Shown: positions 31,176 through 38,722 of the stretch, piece by piece
How positions within the stretch are numbered: position 1 is the first letter of the stretch
Layout of the letters: each line of letters begins with the position of its first letter
Source of the DNA: Bacteroidales bacterium
GTDB taxonomy: Bacteria > Bacteroidota > Bacteroidia > Bacteroidales > UBA932
Direction of reading: 5' to 3'
Assembly: GCA_017461285.1 (NCBI GenBank)
Contig: JAFTYS010000078.1
Span: 1 to 39,541, forward strand
DNA length: 39,541 bases
Position numbers and translations under genes: made by a program
The notes under the pieces: generated by a model
Databases searched by the model: none
What the model was told of the DNA's origin: nothing
What the model saw: only the letters and a program-made list of their open reading frames with translations

Positions 31176-32213
31176 ATGGCATTGGTGATTCCGGAAGGAT
31201 ATAGAAACATATTGGGAAACATTGAGAATACCGAGAAGGCCATAAAGGCAGTCAAGGATATGTTCCAGGACAATCTGTCCGCACAGCTGGCCCTGCTCAG
31301 GGTTACGGCTCCGATGACAGTGCTGAGCGGTACCGGTCTTAATGATGACCTGAACGGAGTGGAAAGCCCGGTCTCCTTTCCTGTCAAGGACATGGAAGGA
31401 CGCAAGGCCGAGGTGGTCCATTCCCTTGCCAAATGGAAAAGGATCAAGCTCGCGCAGATGGGAGTGGCTCCGGGAAGGGGTATATATACAGATATGAATG
31501 CGCTCCGTCCGGAAGAAGAGCTGGACAACATTCATTCCATATATGTCGACCAGTGGGATTGGGAAAAGGTTATTGTTCCCGAGCAGAGGACTCTTGATTT
31601 TCTGAAGAAGACCGTACGCAGGATATATGAGGCGATAAAGGTGACTGAGAACAAGCTGTATGTCGAATTCCCGCAGATAGAGCCGATGCTGCCTGAAGAA
31701 ATATTCTTCATCCATTCGCAGCAGCTGCTCCGGATGTATCCGGATCTTTCTCCGAAGGAGAGGGAAGATGCCGTCGTAAAGGAGCATAAGGCGGTGTTCA
31801 TAATAGGTATCGGCGGACTGCTTTCCGACGGGAATCCTCATGACGGCCGTGCGGCCGATTATGACGACTGGTCTTCTGTCAATGAGGAAGGTCATGAAGG
31901 TCTTAACGGCGACCTGCTCTTGTGGAATCCGGTTCTCCAGAGCGCCTTTGAGGTTTCAAGCATGGGTATAAGGGTGGATTCCGAAGCTTTGCTGAGGCAG
32001 CTGAAGCTTCGTGGAGAAGAAGAAAAGTCAGAGCTGATGTACCATAAGATGCTGCTTGAAGGCAGGCTTCCGCTTACGATAGGAGGTGGTATAGGACAGT
32101 CGCGTCTGTGCATGTTCCTTCTTCGCAAGGCCCACATCGGAGAGATCCAGAGCAGCCTCTGGCCTGAGGAAATGAGGATGAAGTGTCATGAGGCGGGGAT
32201 AGAACTGGCATAA
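31176..32213 (+). CDS. asnA: Aspartate-ammonia ligase (asparagine synthetase A)
   Basis: Ammonia-dependent asparagine synthetase, a class II aminoacyl-tRNA-synthetase-like enzyme. It follows the E. coli AsnA pattern closely: VVHSLAKWKR, RGIYTDMNALRPEEELDNIHSIYVDQWDWE, IGIGGLLSDGNPHDGRAADYDDWS, GDLLLWNPVL, SSMGIRVD and IGGGIGQSRLCMFLL. The ATG at 31176 (MALVIPEGY) is preferred to an in-frame GTG two codons upstream. The protein has 345 residues, as expected. It has its own short-leader promoter, divergent from the aldo/keto reductase gene. Confidence 0.97.
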   Translation: MALVIPEGYRNILGNIENTEKAIKAVKDMFQDNLSAQLALLRVTAPMTVLSGTGLNDDLNGVESPVSFPVKDMEGRKAEVVHSLAKWKRIKLAQMGVAPGRGIYTDMNALRPEEELDNIHSIYVDQWDWEKVIVPEQRTLDFLKKTVRRIYEAIKVTENKLYVEFPQIEPMLPEEIFFIHSQQLLRMYPDLSPKEREDAVVKEHKAVFIIGIGGLLSDGNPHDGRAADYDDWSSVNEEGHEGLNGDLLLWNPVLQSAFEVSSMGIRVDSEALLRQLKLRGEEEKSELMYHKMLLEGRLPLTIGGGIGQSRLCMFLLRKAHIGEIQSSLWPEEMRMKCHEAGIELA

Positions 32214-32220
32214 AAAACGT

Positions 32221-32228
32221 TATATTTG
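32221..32228 (+). promoter_or_regulatory. -7 box for prfB
   Basis: TATATTTG, a perfect match to TAnnTTTG, 7 bases after the asnA stop and 20 bases before the prfB ATG. No clear -33 element was found within the end of asnA. Confidence 0.6.
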
Positions 32229-32248
32229 CAGGATAAATCAAGGGACAG

Positions 32249-33316
32249 ATGATAACAAACGAGCAGATAAAGGAACTTCAGCAGAGGATTGAGACGCTTG
32301 GCAGATGCATCGGCGTGGAAGATAAGCGTGCTGAGGTGGAGAAGATGACAGAGAAGACTCTCGCTCCGGATTTCTGGGATGACCCGAAGGAAGCGGAGAA
32401 GTTTCTTAAGGAAATGTCGGGCGTCAAGTTCTGGGTGACCGGTTTTGACAAGGCCAGCAGTGCGGTGGAAGACCTGAACGTGCTGCTTGAACTGGAGGAT
32501 GATGATATAGACCAGGCTTATGACGAGGCTCTCAAGGCTGTCGAAGATCTTGAGCTCCGCAACATGCTGGGCGAGGAAGGCGACAATCTCGGTGCAGTCC
32601 TGACCATCAATTCAGGTGCAGGCGGTACAGAGGCAAACGACTGGTCGGCAATGCTGATGCGAATGTATGTCCGCTGGGCTGAACGTAACGGATACAAGGT
32701 CACGGTCACCGATGAGCTGGAAGGTGAGGATGCGGGAATAAAGTCCGTGACAATGCAGGTCGAAGGAGATTATGCCTTCGGCTATCTCAAGGCCGAGAGC
32801 GGAGTCCACCGTCTGGTGCGCATATCTCCGTTCAATGCCCAGGGCAAGCGTCAGACTACGTTCTCGTCGGTGTTCGTATATCCTCTTGTAGACGATTCGA
32901 TAGAGATCGAGATCAATCCCGGAGACCTCGAATGGGATACCTACCGTTCGAGCGGAGCCGGCGGACAGAATGTCAATAAAGTCGAGACCGGCGTGCGCGT
33001 CAGGCATATCCCTAGCGGAATCGTCGTCGAGAACACCGAGACCCGTTCGCAGCTGGACAACAGGCAGAACGCCCTGCGTATCCTCAAGTCCCGCCTCTAC
33101 GACATCGAACTCAAGAAACGCCAGGAGAAGCAGGCGGAACTGGAAGGCCAGAAGAAGAAGATCGAGTGGGGATCGCAGATCCGCAGCTACGTCCTTCATC
33201 CGTACAAGATGGTCAAGGACCTGCGAACAGGCCATGAGACGTCGGATACCCAGGGAGTCCTTGACGGTGATCTGAATGATTTCATGAAGGTTTTCCTGAT
33301 GGAAAACAGCAAATAA
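32249..33316 (+). CDS. prfB: Peptide chain release factor 2
   Basis: Class I release factor for UGA/UAA stop codons. The GGQ peptidyl-hydrolysis motif is at 238-240 in SSGAGGQNVNKVETGVR. The RF2-type recognition motif SPF is at 193-195 (RISPFNAQGKRQTTFSSVFVYP), which distinguishes it from RF1 (PxT). The reading frame is continuous for 355 residues. At the place where E. coli prfB has its in-frame TGA (around codon 25), this gene reads LGRCIGVEDKRAEVEKM without any stop or slippery CTTTGA, so the usual +1 frameshift autoregulation is absent. It has its own -7 box after asnA. Confidence 0.97.
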   Translation: MITNEQIKELQQRIETLGRCIGVEDKRAEVEKMTEKTLAPDFWDDPKEAEKFLKEMSGVKFWVTGFDKASSAVEDLNVLLELEDDDIDQAYDEALKAVEDLELRNMLGEEGDNLGAVLTINSGAGGTEANDWSAMLMRMYVRWAERNGYKVTVTDELEGEDAGIKSVTMQVEGDYAFGYLKAESGVHRLVRISPFNAQGKRQTTFSSVFVYPLVDDSIEIEINPGDLEWDTYRSSGAGGQNVNKVETGVRVRHIPSGIVVENTETRSQLDNRQNALRILKSRLYDIELKKRQEKQAELEGQKKKIEWGSQIRSYVLHPYKMVKDLRTGHETSDTQGVLDGDLNDFMKVFLMENSK

Positions 33317-33338
33317 GGGAGATGTAACATTTATTTTA

Positions 33339-33371
33339 CATATGGGCCTGCAACATTTGCAGGCCCATATG
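33339..33371. other. Perfect 14-bp hairpin between prfB and the PagL-like gene
   Basis: CATATGGGCCTGCA (33339-33352) and TGCAGGCCCATATG (33358-33371) pair perfectly around a 5-base loop. There is no T-run on either side, so it is not a textbook intrinsic terminator. It may still stop transcription or protect the prfB mRNA end, or bind a protein as a dyad. Confidence 0.6.
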
Positions 33372-33420
33372 CATCTATAGAGACGTTTGGTTTTTGTAAT
33401 TAAGAATAAAGAGTGTAGAA

Positions 33421-34734
33421 ATGAAACGTCTCGTACTGTTATTATTGACAGCGATAGTATGTGTGAATCCTGTTCTTGCCCAGAACGCTGCGAATGAGGA
33501 GGCAGAAAGCAAGAAAATCCCGTTTTCCATAAAGGCATATCCCTTCAGGGGAATGTATCTCGACAAGAATACCCACTATGAGAAATTCGGCCCTATCAAT
33601 CCGGAAGGTGTGCATATGGGACTTGAATTCCCATCATTGCAGCAGCGTCCGTGGCAGCAGTATCTCGGCAACCCTACAGTAGGTGTCGGACTTTCCTGGA
33701 TCGATTTCGGACATCCGTATGATCCGGCCATGGCAAAGCTGGGAATGGGATTTGCCGTATATCCGTACATCCTGCTGGATGCCATAGATACAGACTATTT
33801 CCAGATGAGGTTCAAGGTGGCGGCCGGCCTGGGGGCTGTTACGGAACATTGGTATACCCAGGAGGATACCGATCCTGACCGTTATTATGAAAAGACGGTG
33901 AACACCATCTTCGGATGTACCCTGAATGCATATCTGAATGCCGGAGTGAATATGAACGTTCCGATTACCAGGTACCTGGCCTTAGGAGCGGAGTTCGGGT
34001 ATTTCCACATGAGCAACGGACGTGTCTGCATGCCGAACATCGGTGTGAATGCAATATACGGATCTGTGGGAGTGACCGCGACCTTCAATTCTGATGTAAA
34101 GAAGGCTCCTGTCCGTTTTCCGGACCTTCCTTATGGATGGTGTCTGAATATAACTGGTGCGATCGGTGCCCAGAAGTCGGCCATTGCTGACGATCATAGA
34201 TTCCTTATCTCGACTTTCCATGCCGGCCCGGTCTACCATGTCAACAACTGGTACGGCATCGGTCTCGGACTTGATGTCTTCTATAACGGTGCCATAGATA
34301 ACAATACCGACCGTACTCTGTACAGGAAGAGGCCTGAAGGCTACAGCCAGCTGGATAAGGTGCGTGCCGGTGTCTCTATGAACAATGAATTCAAGTTCGG
34401 ACTGGTTACGGCCATCGTTGACTGGGGAGTATATTTCTTCAATCCTTCACGAAACTATTATGACAATGACCATCCGCTGTACGGCTACGGAAAGCGCCCT
34501 TTGTTCTACAAGAACGACGGAGCCGGTACGGATGAGGCATTCCACTATATCCGATTCGGACTTAAGTGCCGCGTATGGGACAACTTCTATCTTCAGGCAA
34601 ATGCCAAGACCCACCTCCATATCGCAGAGTACATTGAGTTCGGTATGGGCTATCAGATACCGTTCCTGAAGAAGTCCAACCGCAAGAAAGACGAAAGCAT
34701 AGTCTTCCACTACAAGAAAGACTGGTGGAAATAA
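33421..34734 (+). CDS. PagL-like outer-membrane lipid A deacylase (acyloxyacyl hydrolase family)
   Basis: Outer-membrane beta-barrel protein of 437 residues with a cleavable signal peptide (MKRLVLLLLTAIVCVNPVLA). The central part resembles PagL: ALGAEFGYFHMSNGRVCMPNIGVNAIYG carries the His-x-Ser pair (His196, Ser198) followed by Asn199 and the PNxGxN segment. In PagL the His and Ser, with a Glu, hydrolyse the 3-O acyl chain of lipid A. The protein is more than twice the length of the small PagL barrels, with additional amphipathic strands before and after the motif, as in Bacteroidetes proteins annotated acyloxyacyl hydrolase. Activity is inferred from the motif. It appears to stand alone, flanked by a hairpin and a repeat-rich region. 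Confidence 0.78.
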   Translation: MKRLVLLLLTAIVCVNPVLAQNAANEEAESKKIPFSIKAYPFRGMYLDKNTHYEKFGPINPEGVHMGLEFPSLQQRPWQQYLGNPTVGVGLSWIDFGHPYDPAMAKLGMGFAVYPYILLDAIDTDYFQMRFKVAAGLGAVTEHWYTQEDTDPDRYYEKTVNTIFGCTLNAYLNAGVNMNVPITRYLALGAEFGYFHMSNGRVCMPNIGVNAIYGSVGVTATFNSDVKKAPVRFPDLPYGWCLNITGAIGAQKSAIADDHRFLISTFHAGPVYHVNNWYGIGLGLDVFYNGAIDNNTDRTLYRKRPEGYSQLDKVRAGVSMNNEFKFGLVTAIVDWGVYFFNPSRNYYDNDHPLYGYGKRPLFYKNDGAGTDEAFHYIRFGLKCRVWDNFYLQANAKTHLHIAEYIEFGMGYQIPFLKKSNRKKDESIVFHYKKDWWK

Positions 34735-34794
34735 TGGATCGCCGGCCTTGTGCCGGAGCCAGTTTGTATTTCCAATCCACAAAACCCATCCAAT

Positions 34795-34914
34795 TGTGTC
34801 TGTCCTGTTCATTTTGTGTCAGGATAGACACAAGGTGTTTTTTAACCTGTTGAATATCTGGTGCTTGCAAAGATGGGCGTGTCTATCCTGCCGATTCCTG
34901 AACAGGATAGACAC
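34795..34914. repeat. Two-hairpin intergenic repeat element, copy B
   Basis: The better-preserved copy. Hairpin 1: TGTGTCTGTCCTG (34795-34807) and CAGGATAGACACA (34820-34832), one G-U pair, 12-base loop. Hairpin 2: GTGTCTATCCTG (34879-34890) and CAGGATAGACAC (34903-34914), perfect, 12-base loop starting CCGA. The 46-base spacer aligns with that of copy A. The outer ends also match each other over about 16 bases (GTGTCTnTCCTGTTCA), so the whole unit has terminal inverted repeats. It is non-coding and lies between the PagL-like gene and fumarase. Confidence 0.8.
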
Positions 34915-34937
34915 CTTCGAGCCTTATTTTCAGGCTT

Positions 34938-34951
34938 GCAAAGATCTTTGC
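34938..34951. repeat. Palindrome and direct repeat beside copy B
   Basis: GCAAAGATCTTTGC is a perfect 14-base palindrome. Its left part belongs to the 11-base word CTTGCAAAGAT at 34935-34945, which also occurs inside the element spacer at 34864-34874. Confidence 0.6.
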
Positions 34952-34965
34952 GTCGTTTATTTTGT

Positions 34966-34973
34966 TATATTTG
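34966..34973 (+). promoter_or_regulatory. -7 box for fumarase
   Basis: TATATTTG, a perfect TAnnTTTG match. The only such box found between copy B of the repeat element and the fumarase ATG. It would give an untypically long leader of about 145 bases that contains a palindromic repeat. Confidence 0.55.
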
Positions 34974-34985
34974 CATGATTTAGAT

Positions 34986-35089
34986 TTCTTTCGCTGACGC
35001 TCAAGCGGCTTCGTCGATGGCCCGACTCCCTGCGGTCGCTCGAGATGATACGCTTGTCATCCTGAGGAGCGTAGCGACGTGAGGATCTT
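34986..35089. repeat. TCATCCTGAG-type palindromic intergenic repeat
   Basis: Contains TGTCATCCTGAGGAGCG (35056-35072) followed by TAGCGACGTGAGGATCTTT, the familiar form of a repeat found in many bacterial intergenic regions. GTCGCT (35035-35040) with ATGA (35045-35048) can pair with TCAT (35057-35060) and AGCGAC (35073-35078). The left part (TCGCTGACGCTCAAGCGGC) is also rich in short inverted words. It occupies the probable fumarase leader. Confidence 0.6.
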
Positions 35090-35124
35090 TATGATTGGAA
35101 TTAACAATATTAACACAATACAAA

Positions 35125-36747
35125 ATGGCAGATTTCAAATATGCACCAATGTTTCAGCTTGGCGAGGACAAGACTGAATACTACAAGATTCCGGGTTCGG
35201 AGCAGTATGTGAGCACCGGCGAATTCGAAGGACATGAGATTCTCAAGGTCGCTAAGGAAGGCCTTACAGTGATGGCTAACACTGCTTTCCGCGATGTTTC
35301 GTTTATGCTTCGTCCTGAACACAATGAGATGGTGGCCAAGATCCTCCATGATCCTGAAGCTTCAGAGAACGACAAGTATGTGGCACTTACCTTCCTCCGC
35401 AACGCTGAGGTGGCATGCAAGGGCAAGCTTCCTTTCTGCCAGGATACCGGTACTGCAATCATCCATGGCGAGAAGGGCCAGCAGGTATGGACAGGCTACG
35501 ATGACGAGGAAGCTCTTTCACTCGGAGTGTACAAGACATACACTGAGGAGAACCTCCGTTACTCGCAGAATGCACCTCTCACAATGTATGACGAGGTAAA
35601 CACAAAGTGCAACCTTCCTGCCCAGATCGACATCGAGGCCACACATGGCGCAGAGTATCACTTCCTTTGCGTGACAAAGGGCGGCGGATCTGCAAACAAG
35701 ACTTATCTCTATCAGGAGACAAAGGCGATCCTCAATCCTCAGACCCTCGTTCCGTTCCTCGTCGCAAAGATGAAGACCCTCGGAACTGCTGCATGTCCTC
35801 CTTATCATATCGCATTTGTAATCGGTGGAACATCAGCTGAAAGGAACCTCCTTACAGTGAAGCTCGCATCATGCAAGTATTACGATAACCTTCCTACTAC
35901 AGGTGACGAGACAGGACGCGCATTCCGTGATGTAGAGCTTGAGAAGCTCGTTCTCGAGGAGGCTCACAAGATCGGTCTCGGCGCACAGTTCGGCGGAAAG
36001 TACTTCGCACACGACGTACGCATCATCCGTCTTCCACGCCACGGCGCAAGCTGCCCTGTAGGACTTGGAGTGAGCTGCTCTGCAGACCGCAACATCAAGA
36101 CAAAGATCAACAAGGACGGTATCTGGATCGAGAAGCTCGATGATAGTCCTGCACGCCTCATTCCTGAAGAACTCCGTCAGGCAGGCGAAGGTGAGGCTGT
36201 GAAGATCAACCTCGACCAGCCTATGGCAGACATCCTCAAGGAACTCACAAAGTATCCTGTGTCGACACGCCTCAGCCTTAACGGAACCATCATCGTAGGC
36301 CGCGACATCGCACATGCGAAGATCAAGGAGCGCCTCGACAGGGGAGAGGAGATGCCTCAGTATCTCAAGGATCATCCGATCTACTACGCCGGTCCTGCCA
36401 AGACTCCTGCGGGAATGCCTTGCGGATCGATGGGCCCTACGACAGCAGGCCGTATGGACTCATATGTGGACCTGTTCCAGAGCCACGGCGGAAGCATGAT
36501 CATGCTTGCAAAGGGTAACAGAAGCCAGCAGGTTACAGACGCATGCCAGAAGTACGGCGGATTCTATCTCGGTTCCATCGGAGGCCCTGCAGCGATCCTT
36601 GCCCAGAACAACATCAAGAGCATCGAATGCGTAGAGTATCCTGAGCTCGGAATGGAGGCGATATGGAAGATCCACGTAGAAGACTTCCCTGCATTCATCC
36701 TCGTGGATGACAAGGGCAACGACTTCTTCAAGAAGCTCGGATTGTAA
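35125..36747 (+). CDS. fumA: Class I fumarate hydratase (4Fe-4S)
   Basis: Iron-sulfur fumarase that interconverts fumarate and malate in the TCA or reductive branch; cytosolic and oxygen-sensitive. Cluster ligand candidates fall at Cys105 (PFCQDTGT), Cys224 (CPPYHIAF) and Cys318 (GVSCSADRN), the spacing of class I fumarases. The C-terminal domain carries [17 protein letters not shown]. The ATG at 35125 ([10 protein letters not shown]) is chosen over an in-frame TTG 10 codons upstream. The protein has 540 residues. Codon use is strikingly biased (AAG, CTC, CGC, ACA) compared with neighbours, as in a highly expressed gene. It stands alone, followed by tRNA-Gln. Confidence 0.96.
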   Translation: MADFKYAPMFQLGEDKTEYYKIPGSEQYVSTGEFEGHEILKVAKEGLTVMANTAFRDVSFMLRPEHNEMVAKILHDPEASENDKYVALTFLRNAEVACKGKLPFCQDTGTAIIHGEKGQQVWTGYDDEEALSLGVYKTYTEENLRYSQNAPLTMYDEVNTKCNLPAQIDIEATHGAEYHFLCVTKGGGSANKTYLYQETKAILNPQTLVPFLVAKMKTLGTAACPPYHIAFVIGGTSAERNLLTVKLASCKYYDNLPTTGDETGRAFRDVELEKLVLEEAHKIGLGAQFGGKYFAHDVRIIRLPRHGASCPVGLGVSCSADRNIKTKINKDGIWIEKLDDSPARLIPEELRQAGEGEAVKINLDQPMADILKELTKYPVSTRLSLNGTIIVGRDIAHAKIKERLDRGEEMPQYLKDHPIYYAGPAKTPAGMPCGSMGPTTAGRMDSYVDLFQSHGGSMIMLAKGNRSQQVTDACQKYGGFYLGSIGGPAAILAQNNIKSIECVEYPELGMEAIWKIHVEDFPAFILVDDKGNDFFKKLGL

Positions 36748-36771
36748 TATTGTAAAAAAGTAGTATCTTTG
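36742..36771 (+). promoter_or_regulatory. Promoter of tRNA-Gln
   Basis: TATCTTTG at 36764-36771 is a perfect -7 box. TTG at 36742-36744, 19 bases upstream, fits the -33 element and overlaps the last codons and stop of the fumarase gene. Confidence 0.75.
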
Positions 36772-36781
36772 CAGACGGAAT

Positions 36782-36852
36782 TGGGATATGGTGTAATGGT
36801 AGCACTACAGATTTTGGTTCTGTCTGCTCAGGTTCGAGTCCTGATATCCCAA
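36782..36852 (+). tRNA. tRNA-Gln (TTG)
   Basis: Acceptor TGGGATA pairs with TATCCCA, with discriminator A. The anticodon arm is ACAGA-TTTTGGT-TCTGT, giving anticodon TTG. The T arm is CAGGTTCGAGTCCTG. CCA is not encoded. The tRNA has its own promoter and a terminator immediately after. Confidence 0.96.
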
Positions 36853-36855
36853 CTT

Positions 36856-36885
36856 AAAACGGAATGCCTAGGCATTCCGTTTTTT
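36856..36885. terminator. Bidirectional terminator between tRNA-Gln and yqaA-like gene
   Basis: The palindrome GGAATGCCTAGGCATTCC (36861-36878), extended by AAAAC/GTTTT on either side, is followed by a T-run on the plus strand and preceded by A residues that serve the minus strand. It can end both the tRNA-Gln transcript and the tadA-yqaA transcript. Confidence 0.88.
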
Positions 36886-36890
36886 GTGTT

Positions 36891-37328
36891 TCAGAACAGT
36901 CCGTATACCAGATTCCAGACGAGGAAGCGGGCGAACTTGCCGATGAGCAGCAGTACCATGGTCCATCCGGGACGGGTCTTGTAGAAGCCCAGGGCGATGG
37001 CGATCACGTCTCCAATGAAAGGGATCCACGCCGTCAGAGCCAGCCAGACACCCCATCTGTCGATCTTCTCCTTCTGCTTCTGCAGGGTCTCAGGCTTTAC
37101 CTTGAACCATTTCTCGATCCATTCCCATTTTCCTATCCAGCCTATCCAGTAGGTGAGAACGCTTCCCAGCCAGTTGCCGAGCGTACCTACGATCAGGCAG
37201 CCGACAGGGTTGGCGGTGGCTGCCAGTATGGCCATATAAAGCACGTCAGAGCTGAACGGGAATATCGTCGCCGCCAGAAATGTGCCTATGAAAAGGCCAA
37301 AGAGTCCCAATCCTTCAAGCCACTCCAT
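36891..37328 (-). CDS. YqaA-like VTT/SNARE-associated domain membrane protein
   Basis: Small inner-membrane protein of 145 residues related to the DedA/VTT group (YqaA subfamily). It has several hydrophobic segments: the first contains GLFGLFIGTFLAATIFPFSSDVLYMAIL, the second NPVGCLIVGTLGNWLGSVLTYWIGW, and the last WIPFIGDVIAIALGFYKTRPGW, which matches the conserved G-D near the VTT domain end. Some family members act in lipid scrambling or transport, but YqaA itself is uncharacterised. It follows tadA by 2 bases on the minus strand, so the two are co-transcribed. Confidence 0.88.
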   Translation of the reverse strand: MEWLEGLGLFGLFIGTFLAATIFPFSSDVLYMAILAATANPVGCLIVGTLGNWLGSVLTYWIGWIGKWEWIEKWFKVKPETLQKQKEKIDRWGVWLALTAWIPFIGDVIAIALGFYKTRPGWTMVLLLIGKFARFLVWNLVYGLF

Positions 37329-37330
37329 AA

Positions 37331-37768
37331 CTATTTCCTTTTATTTTTGAAGAACTCGCTCACAGTCTCTCCACATTCTTCAGCGAGAACTCCGGAAGTC
37401 ACTTCTGTCTTCGGATGCATCAGGGAAGGGGAGAAGAGGGAAAAGCCTCGCTTCGGATCGGATGCTCCGTATACCACGCGGCCGATCTGCGACCATGCCA
37501 GCGCTCCTGCGCACATCGGGCACGGCTCGACCGTCACATAGATGGTGCAGTCGTTCAGGTATTTGCCTCCCATCGCTTCGGTAGCTGCGGTGATGGCGAT
37601 CATCTCCGCATGAGCTGTCGGATCGTTGAGCCTTTCGGTCATGTTGTGGCCTTTCCCGATGATGCGGCCGCGGCATACGATGACCGCGCCTATCGGCACC
37701 TCATCTTCCGCGGCCGCCATCTGCGCTTCGCGCAGGGCATCCTTCATATATCTTTCGTCCTGTTCCAT
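37331..37768 (-). CDS. tadA: tRNA-adenosine deaminase-like nucleoside deaminase
   Basis: Zinc-dependent deaminase that converts adenosine 34 of tRNA-Arg(ACG) to inosine in the TadA family. The zinc and proton-shuttle residues are visible: TAHAE (His53, Glu55) and PCPMCAGAL (Cys83, Cys86). The N-terminus MKDALREAQMAAAEDEVPIGAVIV is typical. The length of 145 is normal. A guanine deaminase-like role cannot be excluded from motifs alone, but TadA is the better match. It is the first gene of a two-gene minus-strand unit with the YqaA-like gene, beginning just after the rpmH terminator. Confidence 0.92.
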   Translation of the reverse strand: MEQDERYMKDALREAQMAAAEDEVPIGAVIVCRGRIIGKGHNMTERLNDPTAHAEMIAITAATEAMGGKYLNDCTIYVTVEPCPMCAGALAWSQIGRVVYGASDPKRGFSLFSPSLMHPKTEVTSGVLAEECGETVSEFFKNKRK

Positions 37769-37783
37769 ATCGTTTCAAACAAA

Positions 37784-37807
37784 AAACCCGACCTTCAGGC
37801 CGGGTTT
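37784..37807 (-). terminator. Terminator after rpmH
   Basis: On the minus strand AAACCCG pairs with CGGGTTT (37784-37790 and 37801-37807), with an inner CCT/AGG stem and one mismatch, followed by a T-run. It lies 7 bases after the rpmH stop. Confidence 0.8.
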
Positions 37808-37813
37808 CTATTT

Positions 37814-37966
37814 TTACCATCTGTCCTCAGATGATACAGTCAGTTTCTTGCGGCCGCGACGACGGCGAGCTGCCAATACACGACGTCCGTTAGGAGTCGA
37901 CATGCGCTCGCGGAAGCCATGCTTGTTACGACGCTTGCGCTCTGATGGTTGGAATGTTCTTTTCAT
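37814..37966 (-). CDS. rpmH: 50S ribosomal protein L34
   Basis: A 50-residue, strongly basic protein. The translation starts [18 protein letters not shown], continues [20 protein letters not shown] and ends [12 protein letters not shown], the L34 signature over nearly its whole length; the C-terminus has a few extra residues beyond the usual KLT end. It is a component of the large ribosomal subunit. It has its own strong promoter (TTTG-N19-TACCTTTG) and terminator, so it is monocistronic here. In many bacteria rpmH lies beside rnpA and dnaA near the origin; neither gene is in the window. Confidence 0.97.
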   Translation of the reverse strand: MKRTFQPSERKRRNKHGFRERMSTPNGRRVLAARRRRGRKKLTVSSEDRW

Positions 37967-38005
37967 ATCTAGATATTTTTATATTTCCTATATAATTTGG
38001 GAGTG

Positions 38006-38036
38006 CAAAGGTAGTCTTTTTGATTTTATTTACAAA
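38006..38036 (-). promoter_or_regulatory. Promoter of rpmH
   Basis: Read on the minus strand: TTTG (38033-38036), 19 bases, TACCTTTG (38006-38013). Both boxes and the spacing are identical to those of tRNA-Asn. It lies 9 bases after the rsmG stop on the same strand and would give a leader of about 30 bases. Confidence 0.82.
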
Positions 38037-38044
38037 ATATTTTA

Positions 38045-38719
38045 TCATTTTTCGATGAAAATGACCTGCTTGGTCTCAAAGAACGGGTCAGATGTCCATC
38101 CGGAGATAGGCCAGACATGCACAGAACCCTTGCGGAGCTTCGCTCTGGCTATCTCTTCTTCCAGGTCTCCGCCCTTGAGATATAGTATTCCTTCGCTGTA
38201 TTTTCCCTTCACCCACGGCATGAAGTTGTCGAGAGCCGTCACTGCACGCGAAACGATGTAGTCGAATGTCTCCGGAAGGGATTCGGCACGCGCATTGACT
38301 GTCTTTACGTTCTCAAGACCGAGGCCTTTCGCCACCTCCGTCGCCACGATGATCTTCTTTCCGATGGAATCGCAGAGGGTGAACTGCGCATGCGGGAACA
38401 TCACGGCCAGCGGGATGCCTGGAAATCCGCCTCCCGTTCCGAGGTCCATGACCTTGAGAGGCTCTGCGATGCTGAACGGACCTTCTCCCCTGAGACGGTC
38501 GTACACGTCCGGCATTTCGGTCTTAAGATATGCGGCTATTCCCAGAGAGTGGAGCACATGATGCCTGTAAAGCTCGTCGATGTCCTTTCTGGACACCACG
38601 TTTATCTTCGAGTTCCAGTCGCGGTACAGTGTGTCCATCTTCTCGAACTGTTCCATCTGCCGCTCTGTGACCTCCGGAAACTTTTCCTCTATTATCTTCT
38701 TGAATTCGCTGTATTCCAT
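38045..38719 (-). CDS. rsmG: 16S rRNA (guanine527-N7)-methyltransferase
   Basis: SAM-dependent methyltransferase (GidB/RsmG) that makes m7G527 in 16S rRNA. The SAM motif VMDLGTGGGFPGIPLAV is at about 90-106, and the N-terminal DTLYRDWNSKINVVSRKDIDELYRHHVLHSL is the family signature. IVSRAVTALDNFMPW follows in the second half. The length of 224 is normal. It starts 3 bases after the sigma factor gene, so it is probably part of a polA-sigma-rsmG minus-strand unit. The rpmH promoter lies just after its stop. Confidence 0.96.
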   Translation of the reverse strand: MEYSEFKKIIEEKFPEVTERQMEQFEKMDTLYRDWNSKINVVSRKDIDELYRHHVLHSLGIAAYLKTEMPDVYDRLRGEGPFSIAEPLKVMDLGTGGGFPGIPLAVMFPHAQFTLCDSIGKKIIVATEVAKGLGLENVKTVNARAESLPETFDYIVSRAVTALDNFMPWVKGKYSEGILYLKGGDLEEEIARAKLRKGSVHVWPISGWTSDPFFETKQVIFIEK

Positions 38720-38722
38720 ATG

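Noticed and set aside
34735..34760. GC-rich hairpin after the PagL-like gene as terminator
   Set aside because: The CCGGC/GCCGG stem is short and no T-run follows, so the evidence is too weak.
36864..37541. 225-codon open frame on the plus strand
   Set aside because: It lies antisense to the YqaA-like and tadA genes, which are clear family members; it starts inside a terminator.
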